DNA of 9,928 nt from Pseudomonadota bacterium (lineage in GTDB: Bacteria > Desulfobacterota > Desulfobacteria > Desulfobacterales > C00003060): the NCBI GenBank assembly GCA_015222985.1, contig JADFWI010000453.1, positions 1 to 9,928 on the forward strand. The letters run 5' to 3'. Below the pieces are notes generated by a model. That model worked only from the letters and a program-made list of their open reading frames with translations, made no database searches and was not told the DNA's origin. The position numbers and the translations under genes were made by a program. Shown one piece after another: positions 1-5,933 of the stretch; positions within the stretch are counted from its first letter, which is position 1; every line of letters starts with the position of its first letter.

Positions 1-70
1 GAATGAGGCATCGGTCAAAGATGGGCTGAAGCTGAGATGCCAAAATGTGAAGTTATTCTTGCGCGAGCCC

Positions 71-349
71 TTACTCGGGATCGACTTTTTCTTTCAGTTC
101 CTTACCGCATTTGAAGAAAGGCAGTTTCTTGGGTGGGACTTGGCTGGGCGCTCCTGACTTCGGATTTCTCCCTGTGTACCCCTTGTATTCCTTGACATAG
201 ATGCTGCAGAAACCCCTGATTTCAACCCGGTCTCCTCTGGCCAGCGCCTCTGTCATCTTGTCAAACATCAGATTAACGACTTCCGTTGCTTTGTTTTTTG
301 TGAGTCCTGTTTCCTTCTTCAGCGCCTCTATGAGATTCGCCTTGTTCAT
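71..349 (-). CDS. HU/IHF-family DNA-binding protein
   Basis: This is a 92-residue protein of the usual HU/IHF subunit length, a small basic nucleoid protein that binds and bends DNA as a dimer. The N-terminal helices (residues 1-40, starting MNKANLIEAL) are followed by RGFCSI at 45-50, the counterpart of RGFGSF in HU. The DNA-binding arm carries GRNPKSG at 60-66, with Pro63 as the residue that wedges into DNA. The end, FFKCGKELKEKV, matches the family FKxGKxLK motif. Cys48 and Cys81 are non-standard relative to enteric HU. The ATG at 349 has a strong AGGAGG (356-361) six bases upstream. It lies 71 bp downstream of flgM on the same strand with no convincing terminator between, so co-transcription is possible. 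HU and IHF-beta paralogues cannot be told apart here. Confidence 0.95.
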   Translation of the reverse strand: MNKANLIEALKKETGLTKNKATEVVNLMFDKMTEALARGDRVEIRGFCSIYVKEYKGYTGRNPKSGAPSQVPPKKLPFFKCGKELKEKVDPE

Positions 350-420
350 GTGGGTCCTCCTAAAATACGTATTGAATCAAGCGCACAAGAAACGATTTCT
401 GGCATGACGTTTTGCCGGAA

Positions 421-732
421 TCAACTGATTTCATCAGTAAAGGCCTTCAGCATCTTCTCGGCTGTCCTGTCGTAATCAATCTCGTAGATCCCCTTTTCAA
501 TCTTAGCCCTGATGGCCCGAACTCTTCCCATACGGATATCTGGTTCGCATTCAATGGCCTCGTGGGCCTTCTGAACATCTCTTGACCTCTGGGAAAAACT
601 GCAGACTGCATCCTCATGAGACTCTCGGACAACCTCAGATCGCTTGCGAGCCTCTTCAGGGGTTTCCTTGGTTCCGGCAAGTGCCCTTTGATTAGCATAC
701 CTGGAGACTTCGTCTCTACCTGTAACCTTCAT
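421..732 (-). CDS. flgM: FlgM, anti-sigma-28 (FliA) factor
   Basis: This small protein (103 residues from the ATG at 732) has a FlgM-type C-terminal half. Residues 64-98 read as PDIRMGRVRAIRAKI, then a GIYEIDYD segment and AEKML, matching the FlgM pattern in which two amphipathic helices bind sigma-28. FlgM holds FliA inactive in the cytoplasm until the hook-basal body is complete, then is exported. The N-terminal half is polar and charged, as expected of the disordered export part. The frame is also open upstream to a TTG at 798, but that codon lacks a ribosome site and would lie about six bases from the predicted sigma-54 transcript start. The ATG start gives MKVTG, like many FlgM N-termini, with GGCAGGT just upstream. 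No other flagellar gene is in the window, which is unusual because flgM often sits with flgN or flgK. The family call rests on motif recognition. Confidence 0.85.
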   Translation of the reverse strand: MKVTGRDEVSRYANQRALAGTKETPEEARKRSEVVRESHEDAVCSFSQRSRDVQKAHEAIECEPDIRMGRVRAIRAKIEKGIYEIDYDRTAEKMLKAFTDEIS

Positions 733-814
733 GAATAAGTACCTGCCGGGTGTGTCGGGACGAGGGCAGAACCAAACAGTTCTGATCTGCTCTTCCAAAT
801 TGCTATTCTAAATA

Positions 815-830
815 TGCAAGAATCCTGCCA
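815..830 (-). promoter_or_regulatory. Sigma-54 (-24/-12) promoter of flgM
   Basis: On the minus strand the sequence reads TGGCAGGATTCTTGCA. It has the invariant GG and GC exactly 10 bases apart and a perfect TTGCA -12 element; TGGCA matches the -24 consensus. Transcription would start near 804, giving a leader of about 72 nt before the flgM ATG at 732. RpoN control with an activator such as FlrC/FleQ-type proteins is common for middle flagellar genes, which fits the product. Confidence 0.8.
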
Positions 831-884
831 TGTTGTCGGGACGTGCCACAATTTTTCAATTCCCAACCCAGGCAAACAAAAACC

Positions 885-917
885 AAAAAAATAGGGCCGG
901 GATTCGCATCCAAGCCC
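885..917 (-). terminator. Rho-independent terminator of tRNA-fMet
   Basis: Read on the minus strand, a hairpin at 917-894 has outer arms GGGC/GCCC and inner arms GGAT/ATCC around a GCGA loop, with a two-base internal mismatch. It is followed by TATTTTTTT (893-885). It begins 12 bases after the tRNA CCA end, so it should end the tRNA transcript and insulate flgM from upstream reading. Confidence 0.8.
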
Positions 918-929
918 TTGATCTTCACT

Positions 930-1006
<77 letters not shown>

Positions 1007-1017
1007 TTAATCATTAA

Positions 1018-1046
1018 AAAATAGATCGTTTCCTTCAAGCTGTCAA
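1018..1046 (-). promoter_or_regulatory. Sigma-70-type promoter of tRNA-fMet
   Basis: On the minus strand there is a perfect -35 TTGACA (1046-1041), a 17-base spacer and a -10 TATTTT (1023-1018). The start site would fall about 5-8 bases before the tRNA 5' end at 1006. The -35 lies only three bases beyond the apgM stop codon, so the whole promoter fits in the 43-bp gap between the two genes. Confidence 0.75.
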
Positions 1047-1049
1047 GAA

Positions 1050-2258
1050 CTATTTGCCAAATCGTATCAATCGTTCTATCAGCCGATAACCATCAGAAAT
1101 CAACAAAGTTTGGCCCTCGGCCCCTTTCTCGTTGAACCCACCGGATCCCTCTGAAGGTAACGGCACGTCTTTGCCGCAGATTGCAAAGGGCACGGGTTCC
1201 GTGGTGTGAGTCCTTGCCGAAAGCGGAGTATAGTGATCAGTGGTAACCATGATCCGGTGTTCTGGGAACTCTTTCAAGCCGTCCAGCACCTTTCCCACGA
1301 CTCTGGCATCAAATGCCTCAATGGCAGCTATCTTCTCATCCAGCAGGCCGGCATGGCCTGCTTCGTCTGGAGCCTCAACATGGACATAGACCAGGTCGAC
1401 GCTTTTTATTGCTGACAGGGCATATCGTGCCTTGGCTTCATAATCCGTGTCAAAATATCCGGTGGCTCCCGGCACGCGAATCACCTTAAGCCCCACATAC
1501 ACACCGATTCCCATCAAGAGGTCTACCGCTGAAATCATAGCCCCTTTAAGCCCTGTCTTTTTTTCAAAAGACTCCAATTGCGGCGCATGTCCTTGTCCCC
1601 AGAACCAGATATGGTTGGCTGGCTTCAAGCCCTTTTTCATCCTTGTCCGGTTGACAGGATGGTCTTTTAGAATGGAGCTTGCCCGATCAATTAGCTCGAG
1701 CAAAATCCCTTGAGAAGCCAACCGATCTAAATAGGGCTCGACTCTCTCTCCAGTAATATCATGAGGTGGAGTTGTATTTACGTCTGCAGATCCGTCCTGC
1801 CAAACCATAAGATGGCGATAGCTCACCCCGGGATAGAATCGAAGCGTCTTATTTCCCAGGCCATTGTCTATGTCCTCTATGAGGCGCCGGGCTTCATCAG
1901 TGGAGATATGCCCGGCGCTGTAATCGTCCATTGTGAGCGCACCCTCCTGCCGGGAGAGGGTCACCAGATTGCAGCGGAAGGCCACATCGGTGGGCTTTAG
2001 CGCGACCCCAAGGCTGGCCGCCTCCAAAGGTCCCCGGCGGGTTTGTACTGTTCTCGGATCATAGCCCAGGAGGCTCAAATTGGCCGTATCACTTCCTGTT
2101 TCGCACCCCTCGGGAATAGTCTTGACGAGCCCCAGTTCCCCATGATCCGCGATCCAGTCCATATTGGGCGTCCGTGCTGCCTCAAGGGGGGTCTTGCCGC
2201 CAAGCTCAGCAATGGGATAGTCCCCCATGCCGTCACCCACCAGAATAATATATTTCAT
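1050..2258 (-). CDS. apgM: ApgM-type phosphoglycerate mutase family protein, probable homoserine kinase
   Basis: This 402-residue protein belongs to the cofactor-independent (archaeal-type) phosphoglycerate mutase group of the alkaline phosphatase superfamily. Metal-site motifs are intact: VGDGMGDYP with Asp9; ETGSDTANLSLLGYDP with the presumed nucleophile Ser56; DDYSAGHIS at 111-119; EAPDEAGHAG with Asp298 and His302; TTDHYTP with Asp341 and His342; and His351 in the THTTEPVPF stretch. The first gene function listed for this family is interconversion of 2- and 3-phosphoglycerate. A bacterial subgroup found beside homoserine dehydrogenase is modelled as 'proposed homoserine kinase', filling in for absent ThrB. 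Here the ATG overlaps the hom stop codon (ATGA, 2255-2258), with GAGGA six bases upstream, which favours the threonine-pathway role. Family membership is certain; the substrate is inferred from context. Confidence 0.9.
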   Translation of the reverse strand: MKYIILVGDGMGDYPIAELGGKTPLEAARTPNMDWIADHGELGLVKTIPEGCETGSDTANLSLLGYDPRTVQTRRGPLEAASLGVALKPTDVAFRCNLVTLSRQEGALTMDDYSAGHISTDEARRLIEDIDNGLGNKTLRFYPGVSYRHLMVWQDGSADVNTTPPHDITGERVEPYLDRLASQGILLELIDRASSILKDHPVNRTRMKKGLKPANHIWFWGQGHAPQLESFEKKTGLKGAMISAVDLLMGIGVYVGLKVIRVPGATGYFDTDYEAKARYALSAIKSVDLVYVHVEAPDEAGHAGLLDEKIAAIEAFDARVVGKVLDGLKEFPEHRIMVTTDHYTPLSARTHTTEPVPFAICGKDVPLPSEGSGGFNEKGAEGQTLLISDGYRLIERLIRFGK

Positions 2259-3562
2259 CTTTGATCCTCAATCCGGATCAACATGGTCTTGTCCTTCACC
2301 ACGCCAAGCTGATCTATTTCAGAAAGGGCATCTCTTACGGCTGCCTCCGTGGCCTCATGGGTAATCATAACAATAGGCACTTCGCCCGCTAGGTCCCTGC
2401 CCTTCTGATGAACCGATTCGATACTGATTTGATGCTTTCCCAAAATTCCGGAAATCCTGGAGAGCACACCAGGTCTATCCTCAGCAGAAAATCGGAAATA
2501 ATACTTCACATCCAGCTCTTCGATCGATCTGACGCGTCTCCTTTTTACGTAAGAAGGCTGATAGCCCATGCAAGGGACCCTGCCGATTGCGCCATGCAAT
2601 ACATTCCGCCCAACATCCACCAGGTCGCTAATCACAGCGCTTCCCGTGGGCATCATGCCGGCGCCGAACCCATAAAGCATGACATTTCCTACAGCATCAC
2701 CCTTCACGTAAAGGGCATTGTAAGCCTCATTCACACTGGCAAGGAGGCTCTCTTGAGGTATCAGTGTCGGGTGAACCCGGGCTTCAATAGCCTCGCCATC
2801 ATCTTTTGAAATAGCCAAAAGCTTGATCCGGTACCCGAATTCCTTGACAAACTCGATGTCAAGAGGCGTTATTCTTGAGATCCCCTCTGTATAGACGGCG
2901 CTATTGTCGATGGGAACACCGTAAGCTACAGAAAGGAGTATCGTGAGTTTGTGGGCCGAATCAATCCCTTCAACATCAAACGTGGGATCAGCTTCCGCGT
3001 AACCGAGCGCCTGGGCCTCTTTAAGCACTTCTGAAAAGGGACTTCCCTCATCCGTCATCTTGGTCAAGATATAGTTGGCAGTGCCGTTCAAGATCCCGAA
3101 AAGGCCTTGGATGCGATTGGCAACAAGCCCTTCCTTTATCGAACGAATCAGAGGAATACCCCCGCCAACACTGGCTTCAAAGCCCACCTCCACCCCTTTG
3201 CGCAAAGCGGCAGAAAAGATCTCATCCCCGTGAGCAGCGAGAAGGGCTTTGTTGGCGGTGACCACGTGTTTGCCTTTTTCAATGGCCTGCAAGATGAAGC
3301 TTTTTGCCGGTTCATAACCACCAATCAGTTCCACCACAATGTCAACCTCAGGATCATTGATGACCATATTGGCGTCTGTTGTGAGGATCTTTTCATCCAC
3401 TGACACGCCCCGATCAGTTTCAAGGTCAAGGTCGGCTACCCATTTAAGCTCCAGGTGCGCTCCTAAACGAGAGGCGATGACTTCCCGGTTTTCCATCAGG
3501 ATCTTTGCCGTGCCCGAACCCACAGTTCCGAACCCCAGCAAGCCAATACGTATTTTCTTCAT
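2255..3562 (-). CDS. hom: Homoserine dehydrogenase with C-terminal ACT domain
   Basis: This 435-residue enzyme reduces aspartate semialdehyde to homoserine with NAD(P)H, the branch point to threonine and methionine. The Rossmann fold opens with GLLGFGTVGSG (8-17). TANKAL (102-107, Lys105), NGTANYI (159-165) and the catalytic stretch GYAEADPTFDVEGIDSAHK (187-205) follow, with Glu190, Asp196, Asp201 and Lys205 matching the known active-site residues. An ACT domain from about residue 354 (YYFRFSAEDRPGVLSRI) suggests feedback control, classically by threonine. It is the single-function form, with no aspartokinase part. The ATG at 3562 has AAGGTGA upstream. It sits 21 bp after alaC and overlaps apgM by four bases, so the three genes form one operon. 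Confidence 0.97.
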   Translation of the reverse strand: MKKIRIGLLGFGTVGSGTAKILMENREVIASRLGAHLELKWVADLDLETDRGVSVDEKILTTDANMVINDPEVDIVVELIGGYEPAKSFILQAIEKGKHVVTANKALLAAHGDEIFSAALRKGVEVGFEASVGGGIPLIRSIKEGLVANRIQGLFGILNGTANYILTKMTDEGSPFSEVLKEAQALGYAEADPTFDVEGIDSAHKLTILLSVAYGVPIDNSAVYTEGISRITPLDIEFVKEFGYRIKLLAISKDDGEAIEARVHPTLIPQESLLASVNEAYNALYVKGDAVGNVMLYGFGAGMMPTGSAVISDLVDVGRNVLHGAIGRVPCMGYQPSYVKRRRVRSIEELDVKYYFRFSAEDRPGVLSRISGILGKHQISIESVHQKGRDLAGEVPIVMITHEATEAAVRDALSEIDQLGVVKDKTMLIRIEDQR

Positions 3563-3583
3563 GTGCTCACCTTACGTGATTAA

Positions 3584-4750
3584 TTACAGGATCTTGCGAA
3601 TCCCCCTTATGGCCTGATTGGTGCGCATCGTGTTTTCTATTAGAGCAAACCTGACATATTCATCGCCATACTCCCCGAAACCGAGCCCCGGAGAAACAGC
3701 CACCTTGGCTTCTCGAATCAACATCTTGGAAAACTCCACAGAGCCCATCTTGACATACTGTTCAGGGATCTTTGCCCAAACAAACATGGTTCCCTTCGGA
3801 CTTTTGACCGGCCACCCAACCCTGTTCAGGCCCTTAACCAGCGCATCACGCCTTATTTTGTATGTGTCTACGATCTTCTTGACGCAATCTTGCGGTCCGT
3901 TTAGCGCAATGATGGATGCAATTTGGATCGGCTGAAAAATGCCGTAATCGAGATAGCTCTTGATGCGGCGAAGAGCTCCAACTATCTCGGGGCTCCCAAC
4001 GCAAAACCCGACACGCCACCCAGGCATACTATAGCTCTTGGAAAGGGAGAAAAATTCCACCCCCACTTCCTTGGCCCCCGGCACCTGAAGAAAACTCGGG
4101 GCCAAATATCCATCATACACCAAATCCGCGTAGGCCAAATCATGAATCACCAGGATCCCATGCTCTTTGGCGTAGTCTACAATCTTCTCAAAAAAACCGA
4201 GGTCCACCACCTCTGTTGTGGGATTATGGGGAAAAGATATGATAAGCATCTTCGGTCTCGGCCATGTCTGCTTTGTGGCAGCAATCAAGTTTTCAAAAAA
4301 GTCCTGCTCCGGACCCAGAGGAATCCCACGCACGTCTCCACCTGCTATGATGGCCGAATAGGGATGGATAGGATAGGTGGGGTTCGGCGAAAAGACCACA
4401 TCCCCAGGGGCAATGGTTACGAGGACAAGATGTGAGATTCCTTCCTTAGCCCCGATGGTGACAATCGCTTCTGTTTCAGGATCAATATCCACGTCAAACC
4501 GGCGTTTGTACCAATCGGAGATAGCCATCCTGAGCTTGGTGATCCCCATGGACGCAGAATACCGGTGGTTGTGCCCTTTTCTGCAGGCTTCAACCAGCTT
4601 GTCCACAATGTGCTTTGGCGTTGCCATATCAGGATTGCCCATGCCCAAATCCACAATATCCTCTCCTGCATGGCGCGCATCCATTTTAATCTGATTTACG
4701 GTGGTGAAAACATAGGGTGGAAGCCGATTCAGCCTGGCGAATTGTTTCAT
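3584..4750 (-). CDS. alaC: AlaC-type class I PLP aminotransferase
   Basis: This 388-residue fold-type I aminotransferase closely resembles E. coli AlaC (YfdZ) along its whole length: RLPPYVF (9-15), GEDIVDLGMGNPD (29-41), SFPHNPTT (172-179, Asn176) and HDLAYADLVYDG (203-214, Asp204). The PLP-binding lysine is Lys238 in SLSKSYSMPGWRVG, and the substrate-carboxylate arginine is Arg367 in VRFALIEN. AlaC makes alanine from pyruvate and glutamate. The related DapL (LL-diaminopimelate aminotransferase) is an alternative, but the N-terminus and the long matching stretches favour AlaC. It is first in the alaC-hom-apgM operon. The ATG at 4750 has GGAAGGT seven bases upstream. The operon context suggests aspartate-family or alanine amino-acid synthesis, but the amino donor and acceptor are not shown by sequence alone. 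Confidence 0.9.
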   Translation of the reverse strand: MKQFARLNRLPPYVFTTVNQIKMDARHAGEDIVDLGMGNPDMATPKHIVDKLVEACRKGHNHRYSASMGITKLRMAISDWYKRRFDVDIDPETEAIVTIGAKEGISHLVLVTIAPGDVVFSPNPTYPIHPYSAIIAGGDVRGIPLGPEQDFFENLIAATKQTWPRPKMLIISFPHNPTTEVVDLGFFEKIVDYAKEHGILVIHDLAYADLVYDGYLAPSFLQVPGAKEVGVEFFSLSKSYSMPGWRVGFCVGSPEIVGALRRIKSYLDYGIFQPIQIASIIALNGPQDCVKKIVDTYKIRRDALVKGLNRVGWPVKSPKGTMFVWAKIPEQYVKMGSVEFSKMLIREAKVAVSPGLGFGEYGDEYVRFALIENTMRTNQAIRGIRKIL

Positions 4751-4798
4751 AACAGATACCTTCCATAAGGGTTTTGATTTCTTTGTCTTTGAGACGTT

Positions 4799-4825
4799 AT
4801 TATACTACAGCAAGGGTGTTGTCAA
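4799..4825 (-). promoter_or_regulatory. Sigma-70-type promoter of alaC-hom-apgM
   Basis: On the minus strand a perfect TTGACA (4825-4820) and a perfect TATAAT (4804-4799) are separated by 15 bases, slightly short. A 17-base spacing to TAATAA is the alternative -10. The start site near 4792 leaves about 40 nt of leader before the alaC ATG, too short for a known amino-acid riboswitch or a T-box. Confidence 0.65.
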
Positions 4826-4841
4826 AAAGATTTCTTTTGAC
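4821..4841. repeat. Inverted repeat between divergent promoters
   Basis: GTCAAAA and TTTTGAC form perfect seven-base arms around a seven-base centre. The arms contain most of the outward-facing -35 boxes of alaC (minus strand) and of the candidate purM promoter (plus strand). It may be an operator or just the consequence of two back-to-back TTGAC boxes. Confidence 0.55.
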
Positions 4842-4865
4842 TTTACGACGTAATTGCTCTAAAAA
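4837..4865 (+). promoter_or_regulatory. Candidate purM promoter
   Basis: TTGACT (4837-4842) is followed after 17 bases by TAAAAA (4860-4865), a weak -10, giving a leader of roughly 18 nt. A second candidate upstream is TTGATT (4774-4779), 18 bases, TATTAT (4798-4803). Either could drive purM; sequence alone does not decide. No PurR-like operator was recognised. Confidence 0.4.
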
Positions 4866-4889
4866 AATACAAAATTGAGGAGCCGTGAC

Positions 4890-5933
4890 ATGGACAAGTC
4901 TCTTACCTACCAGAAAGCCGGTGTCGATATCGACAAGGCAAATCGTTTCATCAAGAGGATCAAGCAGATCACAAAACAGGCCCCACAGTCCGGTGTGATT
5001 GCCGGCATTGGCGGATTCAGCGGTCTTTACTCCCTTGATGTCAGTCAATATAAAGGCCCGGTTCTTGTCACCTCCACTGACGGGGTTGGCACAAAGTTGA
5101 AAGTCGCCTCCATGATGGAAAAGCATGACACGATTGGCATAGACCTTGTGGCCATGTGCGTCAACGATATTGCTGTTCAAGGGGCCAAGCCTTTGTTCTT
5201 CTTGGACTATCTGTCCATGGGAGAGCTTGTGTCCGAAACCGCTGAGGCCGTAATACAAGGGATTGTCACGGGCTGCAAAACTGCCAAGTGCGCGCTGATA
5301 GGTGGGGAGACAGCGGAAATGCCAGGGCTCTACGCTGAGGGTGATTATGATCTGGCGGGGTTTGTAGTCGGCATTGTAGACAACGGCAAGATTGTCGATG
5401 GATCAGAGATCGGTGTGGGCCAAAAGCTGATTGGCATCGCGTCAAGCGGGCTTCACAGCAACGGGTATTCTCTGGTTCGAAAGATCTGTTTTGAAAAACT
5501 CAAGCTGAAAGTGACTGACAGGGTTGATGTTCTGGGAAAAACCATAGGAGAAGAACTCCTGGAGCCTACCAAGATCTATTCCGAGATCCTCCGTCACCTG
5601 CTGCGTGATTTTCCCATACACGGGATTGCCCACGTCACAGGCGGTGGCATACAAGAAAACCTGCCGCGAATACTCCCATCGTCTTGTAAGGCCGTAATCC
5701 AAGAAGGGAGTTGGGAGGTTCCCCCTGTTTTTCATTTCCTCCGGGAAGCAGGAAAGCTGTCCGCATTGGAAATGAGAAGGACTTTCAATAACGGAATCGG
5801 CATGATCCTTGTCACGCCCGCTAATGCCGCACAGGGCATCATGGAATTCCTTCTGGCAATGAACGAAAAGGCCTACGCTATCGGAGAAATCGTCGCGAGA
5901 AAACGCGGAAGCAAGCAGCTCGTCTGGGTGTAA
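4890..5933 (+). CDS. purM: Phosphoribosylformylglycinamidine cyclo-ligase (AIR synthetase)
   Basis: This 347-residue enzyme of the PurM/SelD/HypE fold closes the imidazole ring in de novo purine synthesis, turning FGAM and ATP into AIR. Family motifs occur in order: GVDIDKANRF (11-20), GGFSGLY (41-47), STDGVGTKLK (62-71, ATP site), MCVNDIAVQGAKPLFFLDY (89-107), GGETAEMPGLY (138-148), SSGLHSNGYSL (185-195), HVTGGGIQENLPR (248-260) and FNNGIGM (299-305). Length is normal for the family. The frame is open to a TTG at 4875, but that codon overlaps the ribosome site GAGGAG (4877-4882); the ATG at 4890 is seven bases past it and is the better start. It is not joined to purN or other purine genes here. 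It diverges from alaC and runs head-on into alaS. Confidence 0.97.
   Translation: MDKSLTYQKAGVDIDKANRFIKRIKQITKQAPQSGVIAGIGGFSGLYSLDVSQYKGPVLVTSTDGVGTKLKVASMMEKHDTIGIDLVAMCVNDIAVQGAKPLFFLDYLSMGELVSETAEAVIQGIVTGCKTAKCALIGGETAEMPGLYAEGDYDLAGFVVGIVDNGKIVDGSEIGVGQKLIGIASSGLHSNGYSLVRKICFEKLKLKVTDRVDVLGKTIGEELLEPTKIYSEILRHLLRDFPIHGIAHVTGGGIQENLPRILPSSCKAVIQEGSWEVPPVFHFLREAGKLSALEMRRTFNNGIGMILVTPANAAQGIMEFLLAMNEKAYAIGEIVARKRGSKQLVWV

Noticed and set aside
1..70. Possible gene end to the left of HU
   Set aside because: Short open frames exist on the plus strand but they run antisense through HU with no recognisable protein, and no clear terminator or promoter is seen.
397..420. Imperfect hairpin just after the flgM stop (arms TTCCGGCA and TGCCAGAA on the minus strand) as a terminator
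   Set aside because: One mismatch, a weak stem and no T-run after it; not enough to call a terminator.
733..798. N-terminal extension of FlgM from TTG 798
   Set aside because: No ribosome site, too close to the sigma-54 start, and FlgM-like sequence begins at the ATG at 732.
834..851. Second sigma-54-like element (TGGCACG) upstream of the main one
   Set aside because: The -12 half TTGC is absent at the right spacing, so it is a half-site at most.
3545..3554. Second copy of the AATACGTATT palindrome, near the hom start
   Set aside because: It falls in codons for Ile-Arg-Ile of the normal HomDH N-terminus, so coincidence is the simpler explanation.
3923..4435. Plus-strand open frame of 170 codons inside alaC
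   Set aside because: Antisense shadow of a clear aminotransferase; no domain and no ribosome site recognised.
4800..5258. Minus-strand open frame of 152 codons overlapping the purM start
   Set aside because: It lies antisense to strongly conserved PurM sequence, has no recognisable motifs, and covers the promoter region.
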